Of a DNA stretch of 64,000 bases, positions 1-6,899 are shown piece after piece. The notes beneath the pieces were generated by a model that was not told where the DNA came from, did no database searches, and saw nothing but the letters and a program-made list of their open reading frames with translations. Every line of letters starts with the position of its first letter. Position 1 is the first letter of the stretch. This DNA is from Planctomycetota bacterium (GTDB lineage Bacteria > Planctomycetota > UBA8742 > UBA2392): the NCBI GenBank assembly GCA_019912315.1, contig JAIOJA010000006.1, forward strand, positions 1 to 64,000, written 5' to 3'. Both the position numbers and the translations under genes were made by a program.

Positions 1-232
1 GGGTTTGCCTTTCCCCCTTACTTACTCCGTTCGATGTCGCAAAACGGTCGCTCGAATTTGTCTTGATCGAGTGTCCGCTGACCGGAAAGCCTTATGCGGG
101 GCCGATCCGATTATTTTGAAATAGTCGGCTTATGCCGCCCCTGCCGGGGTTTTGCGTACTTTGCGACCATTGCGAGAGGCAATCGGCGGGCAGGGGCTAC
201 TTGGCTTCGCGGTCGCGAACCACGCCACAGCC

Positions 233-1408
233 TTACTTCCTGGTGGTCTTGGACGGTTTGGGCTTGGGCCAGGGTTGGCTGGGAAACAGCGTCTTCATGG
301 CGAGCAGTTTTCCGTAGCACAGCAAGCGATCGCCGCTGAGGATTTCGCGGCTCACTCTGGGGTTCGGGATGGTCTGGCTTTCGCGGATGATGCTCAGCAC
401 AAGCACATCCTGATCGCGCAGACCGCTTTCCTTGATGGATTTGCCGACCAGCGCGGATTCCGGGCCGATGGGCACTTCGGCCACACCGTAGCCACGATCG
501 AGTGTCAGGCGCTGACGGATATCCAGGTCGGGGAACTGCACCTGCTCTTCGATATGTTTGATGATTTCGCCGGCGATGTCCACGCCCGTGGCCGACTCGA
601 TCCCTTCCAGTCCGGGCGAACTGTTGACCTCCATGACTTGTGGGCCTGACTTGCTTTCCAGCATGTCCACACCGGCAACTCGCAAGCCCATGATCTGGGC
701 GGCCATGACGGCGGTGCGTTCGTACTCAGGCTCAAGGCTGACGGGCTTTGCCACGCCGCCGCGGTGGACGTTGCTGCGGAACTCGGAACCCTGGGCGCTG
801 CGGCGCATGGCGGCGACGACACGCCCGCCGACGACGAAGGCACGCACGTCGCTGCCCTTGCTTTCCTCGACGAAGTTCTGGATCAGCACGTTCTGCTTGG
901 TGCTTTGCAGCGTCTCGACGATGGCTTCGGCAATCTTGTTGGTGTCGGCGAGAATCACGCCGATGCCCTGTGTGCCCTCGAGCAGCTTGATAATTACGGG
1001 CGCGCCGCCGACGCGCTCAATGGCCGGCATGACGCTGCTGCGCTGGCGCACGAAGGCGGTCTTCGGAATGCCGATGTTGTGACGGCTGAGAATCTGGAAG
1101 GCGCGCAGTTTGTCGCGGCTGGTTGTAATCGCGCTGCTGGTGTTGAGGCAGAACACGCCCATCTGTTCGTATTGACGCACGACGGCGGTGCCGAAAAACG
1201 TAACGCTGGCGCCGATGCGCGGAATGACGGCGTCGAAGTTTTCGACCTTCTTTTCTTTGTAGTAAACGTGCGGGTTGCGGCGCTCAACATCGAGCGAGAA
1301 TTTCAGCGGGTCCAGCACGCGCACTTTGTGCCCGGCAGTTTCCGCGGCTTCACGTAAACGGCGTGTGGAGTAGAGTCGTGGGCCCTGCGAAAGAATGGCT
1401 ATTTTCAT
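233..1408 (-). CDS. rimK: RimK-family alpha-L-glutamate ligase with C-terminal RCK_C domain
   Basis: This is an ATP-grasp ligase of the RimK type, which adds glutamate to the C-terminus of ribosomal protein S6 or to similar acceptors. Residues 1-290 carry the RimK pre-ATP-grasp and ATP-grasp parts: an N-terminal MKIAILSQGPRLYSTRRL, the central GTQGIGVILADT, VEESKGSDVRAFVVGG and the metal-binding MEVNSSPGLEGIE. Residues about 305-375 (YGVAEVPIGPES, LVGKSIKESGL, ILSGDRLLCYG) look like the RCK_C (TrkA-C) ligand-binding fold, which E. coli RimK lacks. The length is 391 aa against about 300 for classical RimK. The ATG has only a weak Shine-Dalgarno sequence. The acceptor protein cannot be predicted. 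The ligase family is secure and the RCK_C assignment is good but inferred by eye. Confidence 0.9.
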   Translation of the reverse strand: MKIAILSQGPRLYSTRRLREAAETAGHKVRVLDPLKFSLDVERRNPHVYYKEKKVENFDAVIPRIGASVTFFGTAVVRQYEQMGVFCLNTSSAITTSRDKLRAFQILSRHNIGIPKTAFVRQRSSVMPAIERVGGAPVIIKLLEGTQGIGVILADTNKIAEAIVETLQSTKQNVLIQNFVEESKGSDVRAFVVGGRVVAAMRRSAQGSEFRSNVHRGGVAKPVSLEPEYERTAVMAAQIMGLRVAGVDMLESKSGPQVMEVNSSPGLEGIESATGVDIAGEIIKHIEEQVQFPDLDIRQRLTLDRGYGVAEVPIGPESALVGKSIKESGLRDQDVLVLSIIRESQTIPNPRVSREILSGDRLLCYGKLLAMKTLFPSQPWPKPKPSKTTRK

Positions 1409-1519
1409 GGTTACTCAGCGTTGATGACTCGCCCCCGGCTCGCGCCGAGGGCTTTGGTTACGTGGATTGAATGATACGGGCTAGCGAGTCGTGTCTCAGT
1501 TTGATCACTCGATGAAGCT

Positions 1520-1599
1520 GTTGACGGTTCACGGTCAACGGTTGAAGGTTGAAACTGCTCGCCGCCTTTACCGTCGACTGTCAACCGTGGACCGTCAAC
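1520..1599. repeat. Palindrome built of inverted 7-bp units
   Basis: The left arm (1520-1550) reads as tandem heptamers ending in GGT: GTTGACGGT, TCACGGT, CAACGGT, TGAAGGT. The right arm (1570-1599) carries the same unit in reverse complement, and its complement begins GTTGACGGTCCACGGT. The first 16 positions of the two arms differ at one base, and the divergence then increases inward. A spacer of about 20 bp separates them. The element fills the gap between rimK and the response regulator gene. It could fold in RNA or act as a mobile palindrome. It has no T tract, so it is not a typical terminator. Confidence 0.75.
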
Positions 1600-1641
1600 T
1601 TCAGGACCGCGAGAAGCCGGGGCAAACTGAGACTCTACCCG

Positions 1642-2322
1642 CTAGCGCACAAACTTGTAGCCGCTGCCACGCATGGTGAGGATGTGCGACGGGTCGTTGA
1701 TGTCGGGCTCGACTTTCTGGCGAAGCTTGTTGATGAAATTGTCCACCGTGCGGTCGGTGCCGTAGTAGTCGAACCCCCAGACCTTGGCGAGGATTTCCTG
1801 GCGCGAGAGAACTTTGCCTTCGTTTTCGAGGAACAGCTTGAGCATCAGAAATTCCTTCTGGCTCAGCTCAATGTTTTCGCCGGACTTGCGCAACACCTGC
1901 CCTTTGACGTCGAGGGTGAAGTCGGAAAAAGCGTAGTCGGCTTCGGAGGTTTCAAAGCGTTTGCTGCGGCGCACGGCCGCGTTGACACGCGCGACAACCT
2001 CGGCGACGCTGAAGGGTTTGGTTACGTAATCATCAGCGCCCAGCTCCAGCCCCATGATCTTGTCGATCTCCTGGGTTTTGGCGGTGAGCATGATGATGGG
2101 CATGGTCATGCCCTGCTTGCGGATCTGTCGGCAGATGTCGAAGCCGGAGAGCTTGGGCAGCATGACGTCAAGCAGGACGATGTCCGGGCGGTGCTCAATG
2201 GCCTGTTTGAGGCCTTCTTCGCCGTCGCTGGCAGTGATCACGGAGTAACCCTCGACCTGAAGGTTCAGCTCGAGCCCGCGTTGAATGGACGGGTCGTCCT
2301 CGACTACGAGGATGGTTTCCAT
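1642..2322 (-). CDS. OmpR/PhoB-family response regulator
   Basis: This is a two-domain transcription regulator of 226 aa. The receiver domain (about 1-115) starts METILVVEDD with the acidic pocket, has the phospho-acceptor Asp52 in LLDVMLPKLSG, then Thr in MLTAK and the conserved Lys in TKPF. The C-terminal winged helix (about 130-226) shows the OmpR signature from the ELSQKEFLML start to the RTVDNFINKLRQK recognition helix and GSGYKFV. The start at 2322 is chosen because GAGGGAAC lies just upstream and the receiver begins there, although the frame stays open to 2388. No histidine kinase gene lies next to it in the window, so it is an orphan here. Confidence 0.95.
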   Translation of the reverse strand: METILVVEDDPSIQRGLELNLQVEGYSVITASDGEEGLKQAIEHRPDIVLLDVMLPKLSGFDICRQIRKQGMTMPIIMLTAKTQEIDKIMGLELGADDYVTKPFSVAEVVARVNAAVRRSKRFETSEADYAFSDFTLDVKGQVLRKSGENIELSQKEFLMLKLFLENEGKVLSRQEILAKVWGFDYYGTDRTVDNFINKLRQKVEPDINDPSHILTMRGSGYKFVR

Positions 2323-2358
2323 GAAGTTCCCTCGCTTGACGGTGTTGGGGCGCGCAAT

Positions 2359-2388
2359 AGTATACGCGCCCTGCATGGCGGCAAGCAA
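2359..2388 (-). promoter_or_regulatory. Candidate sigma70-like promoter of the response regulator
   Basis: On the minus strand a TATACT box (2359-2364) lies 18 bp downstream of TTGCTT (2383-2388). The -10 box matches the consensus at 5 of 6 bases and the -35 box is poor. The distance to the ATG at 2322 is about 36 bp, leaving a short leader with GAGGG. Confidence 0.4.
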
Positions 2389-2420
2389 GGCGTTGTAACA
2401 CGCGTCCGTTAGCGGGTGTC

Positions 2421-2497
2421 GGGCGTTTAGCTCAGTTGGCTAGAGCACTGTCTTCACACGGCAGGGGTCACTGGTTCGAGTCCAGTAACGCCCACCA
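2421..2497 (+). tRNA. tRNA-Val (anticodon CAC)
   Basis: A complete 77-nt cloverleaf is visible. The acceptor stem is GGGCGTT paired with AACGCCC, and the D-arm reads GCTC AGTTGGCTA GAGC. The anticodon stem CTGTC/GGCAG encloses the loop TTCACAC with anticodon CAC at 2455-2457 (reads GUG, valine). The T-arm is ACTGG TTCGAGT CCAGT. The discriminator A and the CCA end (2495-2497) are encoded. It is on the plus strand, opposite the genes on both sides. Confidence 0.97.
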
Positions 2498-2503
2498 GAT
2501 TTC

Positions 2504-2535
2504 GCAACGCCCGGGGCGTCCGCCCCGGGCGTTGC
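2504..2535 (+). terminator. Strong hairpin after tRNA-Val
   Basis: A perfect GC-rich inverted repeat starts seven bases after the tRNA CCA. GCAACGCCCGGGGC pairs with its complement around a GTCC loop. No T tract follows, so it may be a processing or termination hairpin rather than a classical intrinsic terminator. Confidence 0.5.
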
Positions 2536-2588
2536 TTCGTCTGGCAGGCCGAGCAGGCGAAAAGCAATCGACAGTCGAGTTCGCCCGG

Positions 2589-2617
2589 CAAACAAAACCC
2601 CGGGCTTGCGCCCAGGG
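2589..2617 (-). terminator. Intrinsic terminator of the small secreted-protein gene
   Basis: On the minus strand, CCCTGGGC and GCCCGGGG form an 8-bp stem (one G-U pair) with a GCAA tetraloop, followed by GTTTTGTTTG. It lies about 50 bp after the stop codon of the gene ending at 2666. Between the two, 2641-2661 carries three 7-bp units (CCAACTA, CAAACCA, CCAACTG). Confidence 0.65.
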
Positions 2618-2665
2618 CTCTAGTTTCGTGCCGTTGCCTGCCAACTACAAACCACCAACTGGCTG

Positions 2666-3094
2666 TTACTTCTTCTGTTCTTTGGTCCACTTCTCCACCG
2701 CTTCGGCGAAGTCTTCGGCGCTTTTGGTAGTGTGGTCCTGGACGGCCTTCTTGAAGACGCGGTCCGTGCGCTTCATGTTCGTTATCGCGTCGTGGAATTC
2801 CTTGCCGTCCTTGTACTTGCCGTTTTTGGCTTCCTTGACGGCTTCGTTCCAGACGTCGTCCGTCTTGTATGTCTCGTTGTCCTTGAACTTGGCCAGCAGG
2901 ATTTCGTAGTACTTGGCGTAGACCTTTTCGACGTCGGCAAACAGCAGCTTGCCCTCTTCGGTCATTTCGCGTTTTTTGACCTCGCCGTCGTCCGGTTTTT
3001 CTACCGGCTTGTCTTCCTTGGGCTTTTCGGCCTCCTGCGCGAAGGCGGGTGCGGCGACAGCTAGCGCGAGAATCATCATCATCAGTGTACGCAT
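2666..3094 (-). CDS. Small secreted Lys/Glu-rich protein, function unknown
   Basis: I do not recognise a family. The 142-aa product starts with a clear signal peptide (MRTLMMMILALAVAAPAFA, cleavage after AFA). A charged linker rich in Glu, Lys and Pro follows (EKPKEDKPVEKPDDGE), then a helical, highly charged domain ending KWTKEQKK. The ATG at 3094 is preferred over the upstream in-frame start because GGAGGG lies 7 bases before it and the signal peptide begins there. The gene has its own terminator downstream, and the rho terminator sits upstream, so it is probably a single-gene transcript. Export to the periplasm is inferred. Confidence 0.8.
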   Translation of the reverse strand: MRTLMMMILALAVAAPAFAQEAEKPKEDKPVEKPDDGEVKKREMTEEGKLLFADVEKVYAKYYEILLAKFKDNETYKTDDVWNEAVKEAKNGKYKDGKEFHDAITNMKRTDRVFKKAVQDHTTKSAEDFAEAVEKWTKEQKK

Positions 3095-3194
3095 GGGTAA
3101 ACCCTCCTGCTTCATCTACTGTAACGTGGTTATCGACGGAATGGTTCCGATTTCCGTATGCCTGAATACTGGCAGATGGCGGCCGGGGCATGGG

Positions 3195-3225
3195 GAAAAG
3201 CAAAAGGCAAGGCTTTCGCCTTGCC
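3195..3225 (-). terminator. Intrinsic terminator downstream of rho
   Basis: On the minus strand, GGCAAGGC and GCCTTGCC form a perfect 8-bp stem capped by a GAAA tetraloop, followed by TTTTGCTTTT. It lies about 50 bp after the rho stop codon. A factor-independent end for the gene of the termination factor itself is plausible. Confidence 0.8.
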
Positions 3226-3277
3226 CCAAGCCCTAAATCCGGAGCCCCAAGCCCATAGGCTTGAAGTCGGTTAATGC

Positions 3278-4906
3278 CTACGGCCCGATGTTCATGGTCA
3301 TGAGGAACTCGGCGTTACTGTTGGTCTTCTTCAGCTTTTCCTTCAGCAACTCCATGGCCTCGATCGGGTTCATGTCGTTCAGGATGCGGCGCAGTACCCA
3401 CATGCGTTTTTGTTCTTCCGGGTCGAGCAGCAACTCTTCTTTGCGTGTGCCGCTTCGGGTTACGTCGATGGCCGGGTAGACGCGGCGGTCTGCGAGTCTC
3501 CGGTCAAGATGCAGCTCGGCGTTGCCGGTGCCCTTGAACTCTTCGAAAATCACTTCGTCCATGCGCGAGCCGGTATCGATCAGGGCGGTGCTGATGATCG
3601 ACAGGCTGCCACCTTCTTCAATGTTGCGTGCGGCGCCGAAGAAGCGCTTGGGGCGCTGCAGGGCGCTGGCGTCGACACCACCGGTAAGGATCTTGCCGCT
3701 GTGCGGCTGCTCGGAGTTGTAGGCGCGACCGAGGCGGGTGATGCTGTCCAGCAGAATCACCACGTCCACCTTGTGCTCAACGAGGCGCTTGGCTTTGCCG
3801 AGGACCATTTCGGTCACCTGGACGTGGCGGCTGGTTGGCTCATCGAACGTGCTGGCGATGACTTCGGCGTCTACGGTGCGCTCCATGTCCGTTACTTCTT
3901 CGGGGCGCTCGTCGATCAGCAGGACGATTACGTAGATATCCGGGTGGTTCTGCCGAATTGCATTCGCGATCTTCTGCAGAATGACGGTCTTGCCTGTGCG
4001 CGGCGGCGCCACGATCAGGCAGCGCTGGCCCATGCCGATGGGCGTCACCAGGTCGATGATGCGCAGGTTCAAGTCGTTCTTGACCTCGAGGAAAATGCGC
4101 TTGTCCGGGTACAGCGGCGTCAGTTCCTCAAACGGGACGACTTCGCCCAGCTTGTTCGGATCTTCCTGGTTTACTTTCTCGACCTTCAGCAGCGCGAAGT
4201 AGCGCTCGTTGTCCTTGGGTGGGCGAATCTGCCCGGCCACGATGTGCCCCGACTTCAGGCCGAAGCGGCGAATCTGGCTGGGGCTGACGTAGATGTCGTC
4301 AGGGCTGGGCAGGTAGTTGTAGTCGGGGCTGCGCAGGAAGCCGAACCCTTCGTTCAGCACTTCCATGACGCCCTCGCCGAAGATCATCGCGCCCTTTTTG
4401 ACGCGGTCCTTCAGCAACTGGAAAATCAGGTCCTGTTTCTTGAGCCCCGTAACGTCCTGGATCCCCAGCTTGCGCACGTCGCGCTGCAGGTTCTCCATTT
4501 TCATCTTCTGAAGGTCATTCAGGTTGATGATTTCGCCCTTGCTGGTCTGGGCGGCTTCCTCGGGCGGTTGTTGGGGTTCGGGTTCGGGTTCCGGGTCGCC
4601 GTTGTCGTCGGCGGGTTTGCGCTCGGGCTCTGCTTTCGCGGAAGCGAGCCTGGCGGCTGTTTCGTCATCGACGGGCCCGTTGTTCGAGGCCGCGTTGCCT
4701 TCTTCGCGGGCCTGCTGCTGGGCCTCTTCTTTTTCACGGCGAGCTTCCATGCGGGCCATTTCAGCCTGGCGGGCGAACTCTTCGTGCATCACGTCGGTCT
4801 GGTCTTTGCGACCTCCGCCGGACTTGCGCCTGCCGCCGCCGCCTGATCGGTTGTTACTGCGGCCTCGGCCGCGTTTACGAGGTGCCGACTTTCCTTCGGG
4901 TGCCAT
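3278..4906 (-). CDS. rho: Transcription termination factor Rho
   Basis: Rho is a hexameric RNA-dependent ATPase that ends transcription. The 542-aa product has a 125-residue N-terminal extension of low complexity (Arg/Gly-rich, then Glu/Gln, then a PEPEPEP run). The Rho N-terminal helical domain follows ([21 protein letters not shown]), then the cold-shock RNA-binding fold with GFGFLR at 187-192. The ATPase core has Walker A APPRTGKT at 300-307, Walker [17 protein letters not shown] and [10 protein letters not shown] near the end. E. coli Rho has 419 aa, so the extension is the main difference. GGAGCAAC precedes the ATG. The gene lies 84 bp downstream of coaE on the same strand. Confidence 0.98.
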   Translation of the reverse strand: MAPEGKSAPRKRGRGRSNNRSGGGGRRKSGGGRKDQTDVMHEEFARQAEMARMEARREKEEAQQQAREEGNAASNNGPVDDETAARLASAKAEPERKPADDNGDPEPEPEPQQPPEEAAQTSKGEIINLNDLQKMKMENLQRDVRKLGIQDVTGLKKQDLIFQLLKDRVKKGAMIFGEGVMEVLNEGFGFLRSPDYNYLPSPDDIYVSPSQIRRFGLKSGHIVAGQIRPPKDNERYFALLKVEKVNQEDPNKLGEVVPFEELTPLYPDKRIFLEVKNDLNLRIIDLVTPIGMGQRCLIVAPPRTGKTVILQKIANAIRQNHPDIYVIVLLIDERPEEVTDMERTVDAEVIASTFDEPTSRHVQVTEMVLGKAKRLVEHKVDVVILLDSITRLGRAYNSEQPHSGKILTGGVDASALQRPKRFFGAARNIEEGGSLSIISTALIDTGSRMDEVIFEEFKGTGNAELHLDRRLADRRVYPAIDVTRSGTRKEELLLDPEEQKRMWVLRRILNDMNPIEAMELLKEKLKKTNSNAEFLMTMNIGP

Positions 4907-4990
4907 TGTTGCTCCAGCGCTCGTTGCGAGCTTGACCGTTAATCGGTCCTTGTTCCCTGGGGTTGGGAACGGGTCTCCGGGATGGAATGT

Positions 4991-5611
4991 TTAGTGGCCC
5001 CCGGCGGCCGAACGTTCGATGTGTATTTGCCAGAAGTTGTCGATCTGGCGTTCAAGATCCTGTGGTGTGCCGTTGTTGTCGATGACGACATCGGCGCGTT
5101 GTTTTTTTTCATTAAGCTCAAGCTGGTTCGCCTGGCGTCGGGCGACTTCGCCCATTTCCCAGCCTCTTTTTCGGGCTGCTCGGGTTTCGCGGGTGGATTC
5201 CTCAGCCTCAACGAAAACCAGCAGCGAATACTTCCCTTCGTATGCCTTTGATTCAAGGAGCAGGCTGATGTCCAGAACGACGGCCTTGATATTGGGGTCG
5301 TTAAGACCAGCCTCGATTTTTGCCTGTGTGCGTTGCCGAATTCGCGGGTGGGTGATCGCGTTCAGTGTAGCCAATAGCGCAGGGTCAGCGAATACCTTAG
5401 CGCCCAATTTTTTCCGGTCAACTTGGTGATCGATGATTACATCCGCCCCGAATGCACTTTTGATCTCGGCAATGACCGCGGGTTCGCGCAGCACCTCGTG
5501 TCCCTCATGGTCCGCGTCCACTACCGCCGCGCCGCGCCGCTGCAGGGCCTCCGCCACGGCTGACTTGCCGCTGGCGACCCCGCCGGCAAGCGCGATCACG
5601 GGCTTAGTCAT
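4991..5611 (-). CDS. coaE: Dephospho-CoA kinase
   Basis: This enzyme phosphorylates the 3'-hydroxyl of dephospho-CoA, the last step of coenzyme A synthesis, in the cytoplasm. The 206-aa product has the P-loop GGVASGKS near the N-terminus, the VVDADHEGHEVL segment matching the substrate-binding Asp-Ala-Asp motif, LNAITHPRIR with the conserved His-Pro, and VVLDISLLLESKAY. The lid region contains ARKRGW and ARRQANQLELNEKK. Its start overlaps the stop of the upstream lipoprotein gene by 8 bases, so it is translationally coupled. Length and motifs fit the family well. Confidence 0.97.
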   Translation of the reverse strand: MTKPVIALAGGVASGKSAVAEALQRRGAAVVDADHEGHEVLREPAVIAEIKSAFGADVIIDHQVDRKKLGAKVFADPALLATLNAITHPRIRQRTQAKIEAGLNDPNIKAVVLDISLLLESKAYEGKYSLLVFVEAEESTRETRAARKRGWEMGEVARRQANQLELNEKKQRADVVIDNNGTPQDLERQIDNFWQIHIERSAAGGH

Positions 5612-6899
5612 CGCGCCCCATACTGCCCATGTTCCAGCCGATCAGGGGGTCGAGTTCAGGGGCGCTTGGGGTGGCAGACTCGCTCGTGGCGCGTGACAGC
5701 AGCTCGATGGCGGCCTGTTTGGCGGCGCGGCGGATTGTGCCGTCGCGGATGCCGGTGGTGACGACCTCGAAGGTCAGCAACTCGTCGCCGGCTTTCAGGA
5801 TGCCGAGCAGGTTGTTCTCACTGGCCTTGTCGTCGTAGTCGAAGCAGACGATCGGCAGCTTGGCGCCTTCAGGAACATAGCCGGCGGACCACTTGCCGCT
5901 TGGCACTTTGAGGCGTCGATTAAATGTCGTGTCGCGGCGCAGTGTCGCGCGCATGTCGCCTTCAGCGGCGTTCGCGTCCAGGCGGCGGATCAGGATCCAG
6001 GGCTCGGCCCCCTGCCCATCAATCTGGATGGTCGAGTCCCCACCAATCTTGCGCACAAGCATGTCTTCGGAGACCGGCAGATTCGCCGTGCCATCCGGAA
6101 AACGCAGCGTCCCCGCAAGCTGCTCCTCAATTGTGCTCGTGCACTTATGTTTGGGCGAGCCTTCGAGGGCGATCTCGCGCTTGATGGAGATGCCTTTCAA
6201 GACAGACACACAAGCGGCGCGTTGTTTCATACTGTCAATATTCGCAGGAATGGGGTCAGCGAGTTCAGAACTCCACTCCAGGATGACGGTAAAGCCGGAA
6301 AGTCGCCCTGAGAGGCTTCTGGCCAGATAGAAGTACTGTGGAGCGTTGTCAGCCGACGCATCATAGAGCTTCGAGTATCCGTCATTTTCAGACACTCCCG
6401 GCGCTTCTGAGCCGCCAGCGGAGACGCGTTTGCCACCGCCGAATGATCTGGCTCTGTGTTCGCATACTTTGAGCACAAGCTCTTCTGGGTTGGCGGCCTT
6501 CGAAATTGCGACGCTGAATCCTTGCAGGATCGGCAAATCGATCGCCATCAATTCTGTGCCGTACCAGTCCACTGGCCAGAGTTTGCTGCCATCCGGCAGG
6601 TCGAACTGGATCAGTACCTGCTCGTCTGAGCCCTTGGGGGCGAGTCTCAGGTGGCGCTTCTGGTCGCGATCTAAACCCTCGAAATACTCGGGATAGTCGA
6701 GTTGATCTTCGGGCACGAAGGACAGCCACTCGATGCCGGCCTGCTTGCCGATGTCGAGAAAATCCGACTGGGCCTCGCGCGGGCGGAACTGGTCGCGGTG
6801 TTCTTTGACATCGTCCGGATGCTCGCCGTTTTCATCATGTGCATGCCCGTTGGCGCACGCGGCTAGAAGAAGAAACGCCAAAACTGGGATGTGACGCAT
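5604..6899 (-). CDS. Predicted lipoprotein, function unknown
   Basis: This 431-aa product starts with a lipoprotein signal (MRHIPVLAFLLLAAC, lipobox LAAC), followed by a His/Asp/Glu-rich stretch (GHAHDENGEHPDDVKEHRD) that could bind metal. The rest is a soluble region of mixed beta and alpha character with no family I recognise. The ATG at 6899 overlaps the polA stop codon in a TGATG junction, and a GTG one codon upstream is an alternative. The gene sits between polA and coaE with overlaps at both ends, so all three are co-translated. That position does not by itself indicate a role in replication. Confidence 0.85.
   Translation of the reverse strand: MRHIPVLAFLLLAACANGHAHDENGEHPDDVKEHRDQFRPREAQSDFLDIGKQAGIEWLSFVPEDQLDYPEYFEGLDRDQKRHLRLAPKGSDEQVLIQFDLPDGSKLWPVDWYGTELMAIDLPILQGFSVAISKAANPEELVLKVCEHRARSFGGGKRVSAGGSEAPGVSENDGYSKLYDASADNAPQYFYLARSLSGRLSGFTVILEWSSELADPIPANIDSMKQRAACVSVLKGISIKREIALEGSPKHKCTSTIEEQLAGTLRFPDGTANLPVSEDMLVRKIGGDSTIQIDGQGAEPWILIRRLDANAAEGDMRATLRRDTTFNRRLKVPSGKWSAGYVPEGAKLPIVCFDYDDKASENNLLGILKAGDELLTFEVVTTGIRDGTIRRAAKQAAIELLSRATSESATPSAPELDPLIGWNMGSMGRDD

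Noticed and set aside
138-160. GC-rich hairpin with TTTT near the left edge, possible terminator
   Set aside because: The stem is short and imperfect and its orientation does not suit rimK, which is on the other strand.
2454-3203. 249-codon minus-strand frame over the tRNA and the small secreted gene
   Set aside because: Its C-terminus is the reverse of tRNA-Val, and the 142-aa secreted protein in another frame has a signal peptide and ribosome site.
3410-4846. 478-codon open frame opposite rho
   Set aside because: Antisense shadow of rho with no recognisable motif or ribosome site.
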